Position numbers and translations under genes: made by a program. The notes under the pieces are model-generated. The model searched no databases and was not told the origin of the DNA. It saw only the letters and a list, made by a program, of their open reading frames with translations. A stretch of 64,000 nucleotides of DNA, taken from assembly GCA_047967505.1 (NCBI GenBank), contig CM106540.1. The stretch is one strand, 5' to 3'. Source of the stretch: Dipteris shenzhenensis. Its lineage: Eukaryota; Polypodiophyta; Polypodiopsida; Gleicheniales. Below, piece after piece: positions 1-18,615 of this stretch (position 1 is the first letter of the stretch; each line of letters opens with the position of its first letter).

Positions 1-540
1 GAGCCAGTGAATGAGATAAGTTCTCTAAAAAGGAAAAATCCAAGTTCAATGCTGAAACCTCTAATGAAGATCGCCTAGAGGCCATGATCATGAAGCTAAA
101 AGAATAAATGATGTAGGCCATGGAATAAAAGATTCACACGTCTCAGCCGCTACCTCAGAATATCCACGGTGAGAAAATCTATGGTGTCCACACTACATGG
201 CCAATCATACAGCTAATGAATGCATGGCCCTAAGAGCCAAGATCACTGCACAAGCAAATCCACTGCCAAGGTTGTGGTGACATATCTGTGTAGTCAGTGG
301 CCATGATGAAAATAGTTGCATCTTCAACATGCACAATAACCCACCTCGATCTCAATAATACCAACTGGCACCCATACCAGTGTAGAGGCAACCAGCACTT
401 TAACAAGCACCCCTAGCTCTGAGGTTGAATCCTGTTCCCGTGTTCCAAGAGGCCAAAAATTTGGGCTCAAGTACTAACATGGATTATGGGAGTCTGGGGT
501 CAAGTATTGATGTGGTAGTGGATCCCATTTTGAAAGATCT
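1..540 (+). pseudogene. Decayed retroelement gag-like ORF with zinc-knuckle remnants
   Basis: Reading the frame that starts at position 2 gives a coding-like stretch from about 170 to 535 interrupted by several stops. It contains two degenerate CCHC knuckles: CPHYMANHTANEC near 185-223, where the second Cys is Tyr, and CVVSGHDENSC near 284-316, whose upstream Cys codon is now TGA. CCHC knuckles with this GHxxxxC core are typical of retrotransposon Gag, where they bind RNA. Most stops (TAA or TAG beside Gln codons) could come from CAA or CAG. No protease or polymerase follows. Element family unknown; the upstream part lies outside the window. Confidence 0.4.
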
Positions 541-904
541 ATGCTAGCTACTATGCCCTTTACATAGCAAAGGCCTATTATAGAAGTTTATCCTTACATT
601 AATATTGTATTATGCCAATGTTTTCATCTTCAAATCATCTTGCTAGAGGTAGAAATTTTTTGTGCCATCACTAAATCATGTCATGCAAGCCCCCAAAGTA
701 GAGAAAATCAAACTAGCACTTGGACTTGCTTAGGAGCCCTAGGCAATGCAAAATCACCTAATTAGTGTGTAAATGTTCCAAAAATTCATTCACAACACAT
801 ACTTTAGTTTCCAATAAGGGAATAATATGGTTATCTCCACTTGTGCAAAGTTGTAAAAAACTAAATCATAGGCATTATCTTTTTGCTAGGCATAGTCTTT
901 GGCA
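541..904. other. No recognisable feature
   Basis: AT-rich sequence without a long open frame, repeat or recognisable protein similarity in any frame read. Confidence 0.4.
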
Positions 905-1200
905 GCACGTATGGATTGGTCCCTATCATTGTCACCATTAACTTTTCAAACCCACATTGTATCGATTGGACTTTATAAACCCACATTGTACCAATTGTCT
1001 CCTTCATACCTACCATTGGTGCCATTAGAATTCCTCTTGGCTTTGTGAACCCATTGTGTACCAATTGGCTTCTTGCAATACCACTAGGTTTCATGTGCTA
1101 TGGACTTCCTCTTAGTACCTATCATTGGTACCATTAGACTCCCTCTTAACTTTATAAAGCCAATTTGTATCAATTGGCTTCTTGCCACAATATGCTATTC
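905..1200. repeat. Degenerate minisatellite, unit about 110 bp
   Basis: The phrases 'ccattggtgccattag', 'cccattgtgtaccaattgg' and 'ggcttcttgca' recur with substitutions at about 926, 1011 and 1119, giving two to three imperfect copies of a unit near 110 bp. Small open frames here are by-products of the repeat. Confidence 0.55.
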
Positions 1201-1348
1201 TACTAGGGAGCATAGATTTCATGTTGCATGGCTTCTTGCCAGTGATTATTCATATAGGCCACATAAGCATGTTGTACAGCATTTCTAGAACTAGCCAATG
1301 ATGCATTGTTCTATTCTCTTTAAAAGTTGTTTTGTCTTTGATACTTGC

Positions 1349-1789
<441 letters not shown>

Positions 1790-2175
1790 TTATACGTGTG
1801 TTTCTTTTCCCCTCTCTTTTCTCTCTTTTCTTCTTTTCCCCTTAGCCATATTTGGTTTGCTCCTTAGCCGTATTTGGTTCTTTTTTTTTCCTTCTCTTTT
1901 CCCCTCTTCCTTCCTCTTCTTTTTTCATCTCTTTTCCTCTCTCTTTCATCCTCTTTTCTCATGCATAAGCATAAGCATCTACTTTAGCATATGCTTATGA
2001 AAAGAGAGAGAAGAGGATGAAAGATGCTCATGCATAAGCATGCTTTCTCTCATTTTTCCCTCTCTTTTTTCTGCTCTTTTCTTCTTCTCTCCTCTCATTT
2101 TTCCACTCTTTTCTTCTTTTCCCCTCTCTTTTCTCTCTCTTCTTCTTTTCCCCTTAGCCGTATTTGGTTCTTTTT
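1790..2175. repeat. Polypyrimidine tract with inverted repeat
   Basis: Sense-strand CT-rich tract broken by a stretch with catgcataagcat motifs at about 1962-2042. There, pyrimidine sequence (1930-1970) and purine sequence (1998-2025) form an imperfect inverted repeat. The phrase ccttagccgtatttggttc occurs near 1864 and again near 2153. A comparable tract, on the equivalent sense strand, lies upstream of the related gene at 20.2 kb. Confidence 0.7.
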
Positions 2176-2261
2176 TCTTTTGCTCCTTAGCTCTATTACC
2201 CACAACTGTCCTCCCAAAACCTGAACCCGATTCCCCACGTTGGGGTGATTTGGGACATTGA

Positions 2262-4569
2262 TTCTCTGCTAGCTCATATAAAAGTAAAGATTGGGCACGA
2301 TACAGACTGGGTGAAGTACAACGTCCAGGTGCATGTGCTTGGATGGGGTCCAAGCTGAAGGTGCATAGAGTAGGGGCGACTGAGGAATGCACGACACAAC
2401 CTAATCTCCGTGGGTTTTGGAGAGACCGCCACAACCACTGGAGCACCAAAGATGAATGTATAAAGGACATAATGGGTTATGTGGAGGCCTTCATGGAGAG
2501 CTAGTACATAATCCCTGAAGGGTATGACCTCATATTAGAAGAAGTGGTTGATGAGGTCCGAGTGACCCGCCTAGCAGCTCAGAGGAGGAAAGTACCTCAG
2601 ATAGTAATGCAGAGCAATAGACCTCCTCCACTATTTTGGCATTTTTGGAGAATGTCTCTTTTGGAGACAGATTTTACTTAAGCATACTTTTGGAGACAGA
2701 TTTTGCGCTCTCTTTTTGTAAATGAGAACTCTTCTTTAACAATAGTATTTTGGCGATATTTTTTATCTAAGAAAACTTGTCTTTCATAAATATTTATCCT
2801 TTAAAAATGGGCTTTTCATAATTGTCTTAAGTAAATAATTATCCTTTCATAATTGTCCTTTTTGCATTGATGTCATTTCATAATTTTCTTAAGTAATTAA
2901 TTGTCTTTTCATAATTTCTTGAGTTTGAATTTCATAATTGTCTTAAGTAATTAATTGTATTTTCGCTTCTTACTCGCTCTTGTGTTTGTTTTTCTTTTCG
3001 TGTTTGTGTCTGCATTTGTCCAATCCCCCCAAATTAGACATGGGATCATATTACACGTCCAATGAGTACAAAAACCCTTATAGGAGGAGACATCATGATC
3101 TATACTCTTCAGAGGACTTTGATTCCACTCAACCGACTCCTCAGGGGCCAACTCCTCTGGAGCCTAGCACTATGACTATCCCTCAAGGAACTCTTTTGCT
3201 AGGAGCCCAGGCTTTGTTAGGAATCTCGACGAGTTTGTTGCACAGATGAGCGATGCGGAGGTAGCGAGATTCTTCTCACTGCTATCTTAGAGGACCTCAG
3301 TTATTCCCTCTCCTACACCGATGGTAGGACCTACTTGACAGCTATCCCCTCAAGCTCTTTTGACCGAGGGATCATCATGTGGGTGTACCCATCGTAAGGG
3401 AAGGAAGAATAGGAGGGTTGAGACTACTTTGGTGACTTAGGAGATGTAGATGAGTCAGCACACTCACATTCCTACAAGTCTCCACTTGGTCATGAGACCC
3501 AATACCAATCAAATCCCTTGCCCTCTCCCACTCCCTCTACTACTTCTCGCTCTGTAAGCGCTCACAGTAACACCCCTCGCTCTAGCTCTGCCACTCCCAT
3601 GACTCCTCCTTTCTCGCTCGAGGACTTGTACTATGAAATCACTAGGGCTGGAGAGATAATAGAAAATAAAAAGGACTCAGAAGTGCTGGCCACCATGAGG
3701 TGGTTAATGAGCCACCACTTTAAGAGCAGCATAGCTATTGACTGGTGGTACCAAGATGACGAAAAGAAGAAGGCAATCATCAATGAATTGAAAAGACAAT
3801 ACCCTAACCCCCAAAATTGGGGGTTCAATGAGGATTACATGTGAGAGCGTATGTGTTCTGTCTTGAAGCATCGTAGGTCAACCTTGCGAACTTCCATCAC
3901 AAAGGGGAAGGCTAAATCCAGCTGGACAGAAAAAGCTGACTGAAAGTTTTTAAAGAAGGAGTATAGGAACCATCCCCAAAAGTTTCACAGTCAGAGGAGG
4001 GCTATGAGCAGATAGCTGGACACCATAGGTGCTTCGCACTTTGGTACAGGTGGACAGTTGGTATTCGAGGCATGGGTGGTAAGTCTACTTCTTCTTATTT
4101 AATTTACCAATTTATTTGTATTATTACATATTGCATGCACTTTATCTAACTCTCATAAATTGGGCCCATACCAAGCTACGATGGGTCGCCTTCCCACAAA
4201 CAGCAAGATGAGATGCACATTTCGCATAGGACCAAAGCTGTGGTTTATTGAGTAGGAGGTGTTGGGAGCGACAGTCGATTGGGCTGAGGTGGCTGCGTGC
4301 ATGGTATGAGTCTACTCCTACTTGTAATCTCACTAATTGTTTTATTTTTAAAGTTCCAATCTAATTTTCAATTAATATGGTTTCAGTCTTAGGGTGCAAG
4401 CTCGAACATCCCATTAGCAAAGGTGAATGGTGATGATAAGGAGATAGGTCTCAAGGGATTTGGCTTAGATGGCTTCGATGAGGGCCAAGGATTAGGCGTA
4501 GCTCACGAGGACCAGGGATTAGGCCAACATGATGACGACAATAGCGATGATGATTCATATGAGCAGTAA
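2262..4569 (+). pseudogene. Decayed gene of unrecognised family with acidic C-terminus (copy A), CACTA-associated
   Basis: Function unknown. A coding-like segment at 2262-2640 is rich in Trp, Arg and Glu and has a stop at 2502-2504. A longer one (3518-4078) runs from a Ser/Pro-rich stretch through 'RQYPNPQNWGF', 'LKHRRSTLR' and 'HFGTGGQLVFEAWV' to a good splice donor (gtaagt at 4079). A likely middle exon lies near 4145-4302, and a last exon after a cag acceptor near 4386 ends in an Asp-rich tail and TAA at 4567-4569. Stops at 2502, 3842, 3941 and 4013 all fit single transitions from CAG, CGA or TGG. The order Ser/Pro region, YPNP, Arg/Leu segment, HFG motif and acidic tail is shared with the minus-strand gene at 18.6-20.2 kb. 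The transposon terminus 450 bp downstream suggests a CACTA accessory gene. It could instead be a host gene family captured by the element. Confidence 0.5.
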
Positions 4570-4590
4570 TAGTTGTAGTATTAGTAGTAG

Positions 4591-4775
4591 TTTGTATATG
4601 CTTTTGTATGTTAGCTCGTTTGAGCGATTTTGTATCACCCTTTTTGAAACGAAAATTTTGTAACAAACAAGGTTGTATATACTTCGGCATGTATATGCTT
4701 CTGTCTCTTGGCTCATTTGAGCGATTTTGTATCATCCCTTTTACAAGAAAACTTTAGTAACAAACAAGGTTTGAC
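4591..4775. repeat. Tandem duplication, period about 97 bp
   Basis: The segment with gagcgattttgtatca and 'taacaaacaagg' occurs twice (gagcgatt near 4622 and 4719) directly downstream of the copy A stop codon, probably in its 3' region. Confidence 0.75.
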
Positions 4776-4839
4776 ACTTTTATCTCGCCTATGTGCTTGT
4801 AAACATTCTTTTGTAATTACTTAAAAAAAAACATTAGTG

Positions 4840-5024
4840 GGACAGAGTATTTTTTTAAAGTTTTGTTAAGGGTCGCTAACGCTTTACTAGAGTTGCTATA
4901 TAGTGACATATCTTTTTTGACGTTAATAGCAACATAAATACCAACCTTTGCACCCGTTAAAAAAAACCTTTTAGTGTTAATAAGGTTGGTATTTTCATCA
5001 AAAAATGGTCTGTGCCTTGTAGTG
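4840..5024 (+). mobile_element. Right terminus of a CACTA-type DNA transposon
   Basis: The sequence ends in tgtgccttgtagtg at 5024. Its complement begins CACTACAAGGCACAG, the hallmark start of CACTA (En/Spm) terminal inverted repeats. The next bases, TTA at 5025-5027, are a candidate 3-bp target-site duplication. A 13-bp perfect inverted repeat (4936-4948 and 4982-4994) lies just inside, as subterminal structures often do in this superfamily. The gene ending at 4569 points toward this end. The matching left end was not found in the window, so total length is unknown. Confidence 0.6.
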
Positions 5025-5142
5025 TTAGAAGGGAGACATCACACGATCATCCTCAAGGTAATTCCAAGCATCTTTAAAAAATTGGATCATTTCAAGAATG
5101 ATCCATCCTAGTACGTATGTATCTATGTGGCATGTAAATCTT

Positions 5143-6331
5143 TCAAGCTACTGTAGCTAGGTGCAAGCCATTTTTCTCTTCCTCTTTCCTATAAATTGGC
5201 TCAGCAAACTCAGCATCTGTCTCCAAAGACGGCTTCTTCAAATGCTTGAATGGCTTTTGACTCTCCGAGAAGTCCATGACCATCCCCCAGTCTATGATGC
5301 TTACCTTTCCAACAAAATCCAACAAGATTTTGCCTGGGTGTAGGTCCATGTGCATCCAATTTCTAGCATATAGCCCCCATATAGCCTTGCTAAACCATCC
5401 ACTAGTGCATGGATGATATGGAGGAGATTCTGACAAAAGATACTGATACGGGAAATATCTTTCTTCCCAATGTATCTTTGAGCCCCCTGGTTGTTGTCGC
5501 CATCATATCTGCTCCTGCCCTTAGAACATGGTGGAAGTGACCTATAAATTTGCCCTGGTCCATTGGCAAAATTTGAAGAGCTATAACAAGCTACTGCCAT
5601 TGAAGTGCAGCATGATGTTCCATAGTGGCTCTTCTCAAGTTGCTGCGATCACACATACAAGCAATGGATGTAGAATCAACATGAGATGTTCTCTCCTTGC
5701 TAGTATCATGTACGAGTCCAATATTCCCCTTGTACTTCTTTCCAGCATATTCTACATCATATGGCAACCCTGTAGCTTCTACCAAGCACACTTTAAATAT
5801 GATGCCATATGTGCCTAAGCCAATTTTCTCTCCAACTTGTATCTCATTCTCCATGAGATATGACAAGTGTGTCACATTGCTTATGTAATTACTTGCCATG
5901 TGATGTGTCCTTTGAACCTCATCACCTCTTAATGGCTAAGAGGATCTAGAGGCTTCCTGCTCTTCACCTATGGCTAGAGACATAGCTCGACCATAAGTGG
6001 CTGTAGCCTTTTTGTCCCAGCTCATAGCCACTGTGACCCATGGATTTGATGCAAGAACCGTACTCTTGTACTTGGCCTACACACCCATCTATTTTGTTAA
6101 CTTTAAAATATCAAATTCTTGTGCAAGAGAAGGGTCTACATTGCATGCTTCAATGAAGCAGGTCTCTGCATTTTCAATAAAGCTATCAACCCAAAGCATG
6201 CCATCTGTCTCCCATTGCACCAAGTTGAAAAGGTTCTCAAGACCTTTAGAATGCAAATTGCTCTTAGCACCCTTGAAAATCCTGCTTTTCATACTACTGA
6301 TTCTCTCTAGGATAGACATTGTTGATTGCAT
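5143..6331 (-). pseudogene. Broken protein kinase-like gene
   Basis: Minus-strand pieces in different frames together resemble a kinase. An N-terminal piece (6089-6331) has no recognised domain. The N-lobe piece (5591-5899) has a glycine-rich loop IGLGTYG and an AGKKY lysine in the VAIK position. A catalytic-loop piece (5143-5436) reads HMDLHPGKILL followed by IIDWG. Relative to HRDLKPEN and DFG, the catalytic Asp and the metal-binding Asp remain, but the loop Lys and Asn are His and Lys. Frames break between pieces near 5400 and 5600. Some breaks could be introns, but no clean donor-acceptor chain was found. Probably a decayed or pseudokinase gene; subfamily not recognised. Confidence 0.5.
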
Positions 6332-6695
6332 CTTGCTCTCTTGCGTACTCCTTGCGTATTGAATGACCTCATAAAAAATCCATCATGAATGCTTTTCATC
6401 AAGCTTTTGTTTTGTCTCTTACTCAGCTCTTTCCCTACTTTTCACTTAGTCCCCCGGCTGTTGAGGCCATGCTTGTGAGAAGATCTTACTATGTGTGCAG
6501 AAAGTTTGAATACTTGATAGAGACTTAGTGGTAATACCATCGACATCAATCCACATATTAGTAGTAAGATGTATATAATTGATGGTAATTGCCATGTTAT
6601 GATCGTTGATAAAGTATTGAATTTCTAGATTTTTAAAATTTAAAAAAGTCCCATTTTCATGTTATACTCATGTATTTTCCAGCAATAATTGCACA
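6332..6695. other. No recognisable feature
   Basis: AT-rich, no open frame or motif supported. Confidence 0.35.
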
Positions 6696-7553
6696 TGTGA
6701 ATGGCAAATTGATGGAAGCATGAAGATTTCCATTGATTCTGCTACCCAAAATAGTGTTTAGTGATTTGTGGACATTTAAATAATTTAACAATAGTTTAGT
6801 ATTACTATAACACATTTTCATCATAGGATTGAGAAAAAATAGTTTCTTTCATGAAAAAAGATTAGTTGATAATCTTCCATGCTCCTTCCATGCCTAAGCT
6901 ACATTCTTCTAATATTTTGAAAAATCTATCTTCATGTAGAAAAATAATATATTATGCATCATGGTTATACCATGATATGTTTGTATAATGATGTTTGGAA
7001 GTAGGGAATGTTTAAAACAAAAATTATTTGATATTCTGCTCCATCATGGTCAATCTACATACTGTGTTTTGAAGAGTGAGTTTTTCCTTTACAAAAGTAT
7101 CTATAAAAATGAATTTGTGAATGGCAAATTGATGGAAGCATGAAGATTTCTATTGATTCTCCTACCCAAAATAGTGTTTAGTGATTTGTGGACATTTAAA
7201 TAATTTAACAATAGTTTAGTATTACTATAACACATTTTCATCATAGGATTGAGAAAAAATAGTTTCTCTCACGAAAAAAGATTAGTTGATAACCTTCCAT
7301 GCTCCTTCCATGCCTAAGCTACATTCTTCTAATATTTTGAAAAATCTATCTTCATGGAAAAAAATAATATATTATACATCATGGTTACACCGTGATGTTT
7401 GTATAATGATGTTTGGAAGTAGGGAACATTTGTAACAAAAATTATTTGATATTCTGCTTCATCATGGTCAATCTACATACTGTGTTTCAAAGAGTGAGTT
7501 TTTCCTTAAATTTTATCTAAAACTAGTACAAAAGTACCTATAAAAATGAATTT
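6696..7553. repeat. Tandem segmental duplication, period 420 bp
   Basis: Copy 1 begins at 6696 and copy 2 at 7116, both with tgtgaatggcaaattgatgg. The copies are nearly identical across at least 350 bp and differ by scattered substitutions. Copy 2 carries an extra stretch of about 26 bp near 7505-7530. No coding potential was seen in either copy. Confidence 0.9.
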
Positions 7554-7998
7554 GTACCTTAACAAGTACAAAATCAATGAAATAAGTTTTGAGTGCAAAA
7601 TCTATTCTTGCAAGACCAATTTTATGACTAGGATAGCCAATCAACATGGCAAATAATGAGGATATGCACACTAGTATGGATTAGGCTTTGAGGCACCCCC
7701 TTACCTTACATTGTGGACAAACATATTGGATAAAGTACAGACAAGAAAAAAATCAAAGCAATAGTAGTATTTCATTAGGAGCAACTGCACAACGTAGGAT
7801 ACATAAATCAGAGTATTTCATTAGCTTGTTGCCTAATTGAAAAAAGTGACGCATGTTTATTCAATACACATTATCTTGGAGGCACTAGTTGATTCTCACA
7901 ATCCAATTATTTTGACATGCAAGGAGGAGATCTATTGATATGCTACTTTTAGAAAGAGAAGCCAAAAAGAAAAACACAAAACAAAACAAATTGATCCA
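7554..7998. other. No recognisable feature
   Basis: AT-rich non-coding sequence between two tandem duplications; nothing recognised. Confidence 0.35.
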
Positions 7999-8290
7999 TT
8001 AAATTTAGATAAGCTTTATTGATAACCTTAAAAGTCTGTTGGTAGATTGTAGACAAGAACATGTCTATCATAGCTAAATGTAATTCATAATGAGTCAACC
8101 TTGACAATCTCGCCAAGCATCTTTGGAAGGTAGTGATCCTTTACATTAGATAGGCTTTATTAATAACATTAAAACTTTGTTGATAGATTGTAACCAAGCA
8201 AATGTCTATCACATAATCACATATTCTTTATAATGAGATGATCTTGATAATCTCACCAAGTATAACCATTTTTTTGGAAGGTAGTGTACA
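7999..8290. repeat. Imperfect tandem duplication, period about 145 bp
   Basis: Two diverged copies share 'aggctttattgataac', 'gttgatagattgta', 'atgtctatca' and 'ttggaaggtagtg'. They lie immediately downstream of the ADH stop codon (8335), so they may fall in its 3' untranslated region. Confidence 0.65.
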
Positions 8291-8334
8291 TAATTACCTA
8301 GACCATGTAAGGGCATTTACAAAAATAAAGTATT

Positions 8335-14836
<6,502 letters not shown>

Positions 14837-14978
14837 GTCTCTGATAGGTGAGGAGAGTTGGATGGACTGGAGAATTGTTGTTGATGAGTGAGAGGAGAGA
14901 AGAGTAAAGAAGCCGGAAAACAAGACGTGCTATGCAGCTACGTTTGGCGAGGATGGTTATACAGAAGGAAGTCCTAGA

Positions 14979-14985
14979 CTTTATA
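14979..14985 (-). promoter_or_regulatory. Candidate TATA box of ADH
   Basis: The minus strand reads TATAAAG at 14985-14979, about 143 bp upstream of the ADH start codon. This would leave a 5' untranslated region near 110 nt. No other convincing TATA element lies closer. Confidence 0.45.
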
Positions 14986-14989
14986 CAAA

Positions 14990-15661
14990 GTTTGTGGCCT
15001 CCCCCACAACTGGCTCATTTGTCTTCTATCGTGTCCCGAGTGACTCCCACCTTTTAAACTTGAAAGTCCCCCATATTTAATCAAATATACAGTTAATATA
15101 TGTTTCTCGGTTCTATGGGATGCAATTCAAAGCAAGCTCTTTCTTACCACGAAAAGTCTAGAAATATAACCATTCCCTATTAATAGTTCACACGAGTCGC
15201 CTCCTTTTGTAGGGTCCTTTGCTGGGACTCACAACCCCCACCCCCCATTTTGTTTTTTTTCTTGTAGTAATATATCCGACATCTCCCTATGTGTTACCCT
15301 TAGCTAGAGGCCTTTCTAAGGAAGTAAAAGCCTTAGCAATTCATTCGATACCTCTTAATTGTTTCATAATACATTCACCCTCTTGGCCATTGTAATGGAA
15401 CTGGTGGGCTTGATCATGAAGCTTAGTTATATATCGCTTTCAATCAACGTAAAGACAATTGTATAGACAACCCCTTTTACATATAGCTTCGTGTTCAATA
15501 AAGTGTAGATAGCTCCTTCATCCTAGGCTTATCACAAACACGATGAGATACTAATTATATAGGACTGGTCAAACCAAAGGTAGAGAAACAATAACTTGTA
15601 CTACCAAAGGGGGGGGTAGGGAGAAAAGGTGGAGATGGTGTGTAGGAAGACCTGAGGAGAT

Positions 15662-15667
<6 letters not shown>
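14990..15667. other. ADH upstream region, no gene seen
   Basis: AT-rich sequence upstream of the ADH gene with no supported open frame. It may contain promoter elements that I could not identify. Confidence 0.35.

Positions 15668-15739
<72 letters not shown>
15668..15739. repeat. (GA)n microsatellite
   Basis: About 36 uninterrupted GA units following a short tagagataga lead-in. Confidence 0.95.
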
Positions 15740-15742
<3 letters not shown>

Positions 15743-17940
15743 AAAGTTTGCATTTAAGTCCAATGAAGAAGAGAAGCCACATATCAACATATTGTCTAAT
15801 AGGAAAAAGGCACTTCCAAAAACTCAAAAAATGCCTAATTTATGCATTGCCCCAATTGCATCATTGCTAAGGCTACCCTAGGGGCAAGCCAAAAATTCAC
15901 TACAACATACAAAAGTAGCCTATGAAATTTAGAAACACAAATCCTTGATTCAATTTAAAAGACTAGGTGGTTGACACGTCCATTAAAGTGCTCAATGCTA
16001 GACACAACAATTGCATATTTAGACCTTAAAAGTAGCATTGTCTTTTGTGGGATGTTTGTGTCATTTGACTATGATTAAAAGATCATGACTCGGATATGAG
16101 AATAAGCATATCAATGGTCAATCACTACTCCTTGTCAAATTGCACCCCAAAAAAACACGTGGAAGCATCATTCACCAAATGAGCAATCTTTGCAAACCTA
16201 GGGATTTAGTAAGTTGTCGTATCGTTTTTCACAATGTATCCTTATGTTTGCAAGGTAGGCATCACACATCAAACCACTCTTTATAAATAGGGGACAACCT
16301 AGCTACATGTCATATCATCAAACACACCCTTCTGTCATATGTAGTCATCAATGCTTTACATTGTTACTAAAAATTTGTATTTTGGGCACTAAAATTACCA
16401 TTTGAAGACACTCTGGTGAGGCCAACTTTTTCTCCTTGAATGATACGTTTCTTTATTTCCATTAAGCTTAAATTTTAGGATCGATATATTCCAAATTCCC
16501 TTACATATGGTTTCAATTGTGCTATCTAGAGATCTCAAGGAAGAAGACCATAAAGCCTGAAGTTGGGCTAACATTGAAATTTGGTTTAACAGAATGAACT
16601 TGGCGTAATTTGGATTAAGAGAACAAATTTCATGTAAAGACTAATTTCCTCCAATTTTACGATTTTTACTTCAATGTCATATTCTATTCATATACATTCT
16701 AGTTCCATGTATGAAGAACTCTCTCACATAATGTCCATTTGTGCTATCTATAGATTTTTAATGGTACCAAGTTTGGGTTAATAATAATGAAAGCTTAAGA
16801 GTTCTTCTACAAATATTAATCTTCTTTAAATGCATTGTCTTGACTTTATCAAGTTAGAGTCATCATGTAGGATTCTTATTTAGACGTGTTATTGACATGT
16901 TGTATTCTTATTTAGAATCTTTATTGACATTTGTTAATATATGGCAGCAACCTTGAGTTTTTAAATCAATTTCACATTTTTTGTGTTAAACTAGATGCAA
17001 AATAAAAAGGCATAGTATATTTTTTATGAGACCTCAAAATGATTTCATAGTTATGAAATTCATGGACTAAGATAAACTGTTCATTGATATCAAGGAAGCC
17101 AATAGCTTATTATGTCAATATCAGTCACTTTCATGTGTTGCATTCATCAAATGGTAAATCTTATTATGTCTTCACATTGTCATATAGTAGAAGATGAAAC
17201 TTCTAATATTCATAGAGTGAGCTTTCTTCATCCTTGTAAATGTTAAGGAGCCATTAATTATGGCAAATACCATATTAGGAAAAGTGGAGCTATACCAAGT
17301 GTCACTCTTGTTTTAGACCCACGAATTTGGTTATTTTATAGAGAAATCTTTTAGGTAATACCTTGGATTAAATTGCATGTATCATTTCAAACATAGTTTG
17401 GAACTTGATGTCATCTCATGGGCTCAATACTTTTGACTACATATTTAACTTACTAAATATTGACTATAAGAACTAAATGTTTCCCATAATTTATGAAATA
17501 ATCCATCTTCAATTCCCTAGTGATATTCAATTTTCTTGGGACATCTTTTGAGTCTTTTATGAAGTTTGCATTAAAGTTTTTCATCATTGCATGTATCCAC
17601 ACACAATCAAATAACCATTGGAGGCTTTTTAGAGTCTTGTGAAATTTGATTTGTATTTTCCGTAATTATCCTTGCATGCACATATGAAATCTCTTTGTTG
17701 TTATCACGTACTAATTTGATTGTACTTATCTACACTATTTTGAATAAACTTAATAAATATGAATTCTAATTATATATGAGTTTTTGTGTGACTTTTAAAT
17801 GTATTTGATAGATTACTATCAATATAGTGATCGCAAATTTTTCATGTAAGTCAATAAAATTTTACCTTTATTTTATACATTCAAATTTGGAAAAACATGC
17901 AAAGTCTATCTTTAATTTACTCTATGAAATTTTGTGTTCG
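15740..17940. other. Gene-free AT-rich stretch
   Basis: Over 2 kb without an open frame above background or any recognised motif. It is probably intergenic or very old element sequence. Confidence 0.35.
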
Positions 17941-17944
17941 TTTT

Positions 17945-18185
17945 CACAACATAAAGCATCCATAGACGTGCACACAGACGTGTTTCCTTAACTTTAAAAA
18001 AAACTTACGGGCACATCTATTAGTGCGTCTACAGACCCATGTCTATAGGTGTGCCTATATAATAGATAGATGTGCATATAGACATGCCTATAGATGCGCT
18101 ATTAGACGCTCTATAGAAATTTAAAAAAAAATAGAAAGATGGGTTTATAAGCATGCTTATAGACACTCTCTAGATTATTATTTTT
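17945..18185. repeat. Cluster of TCTATAGACGC-like motifs
   Basis: Variants of 'tctatagacgc' and its complement 'gcgtctatagac' recur about every 20-30 bp in both orientations (tccatagacgtgc, gcgtctacagacc, gcctatagatgcgc, ttagacgctctatag). The layout resembles subterminal binding-site arrays of CACTA elements. Confidence 0.6.
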
Positions 18186-18615
18186 TTAAAAAGTAAAATT
18201 TTGTGTGGTTGAATAGAATGTTGTGTATGCTGTGTGGATACAAGAATCCCATTTCCATAGTGTATAATTCAATTCTTACAACCAACTGCATTTTAATTAG
18301 CATGATGATTCCAAGCACGTCTATAGCTGCTGATGATTACAATTCTGAATAAAACATTACAACTCCAAAACGTTTAGTTCACAAGGCATTCATTGATAGA
18401 ACATTGCATAAGGAAATTGAAAGCTAAAAAAATAAAAGGAGTGTATATTAATTCATAGCCCAAAAAGTGTTTGTATGTACATATAGCACAAAGCCAAGCC
18501 ACGTCCTGTGGCTTCAAGTACAAAAAATAAGACTAGGAGTGTATATACAAGAGAGGCATGAAGCCAAGCCAATGGCTTTAAGTACAAAAAAGAATAGCTA
18601 GCACTACTTCTACGA

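Noticed and set aside
15898-15920. CACTACAACATAC as the left end of the second CACTA-like element
   Set aside because: No matching inverted end was found on the right side, and it lies 2 kb outside the motif clusters.
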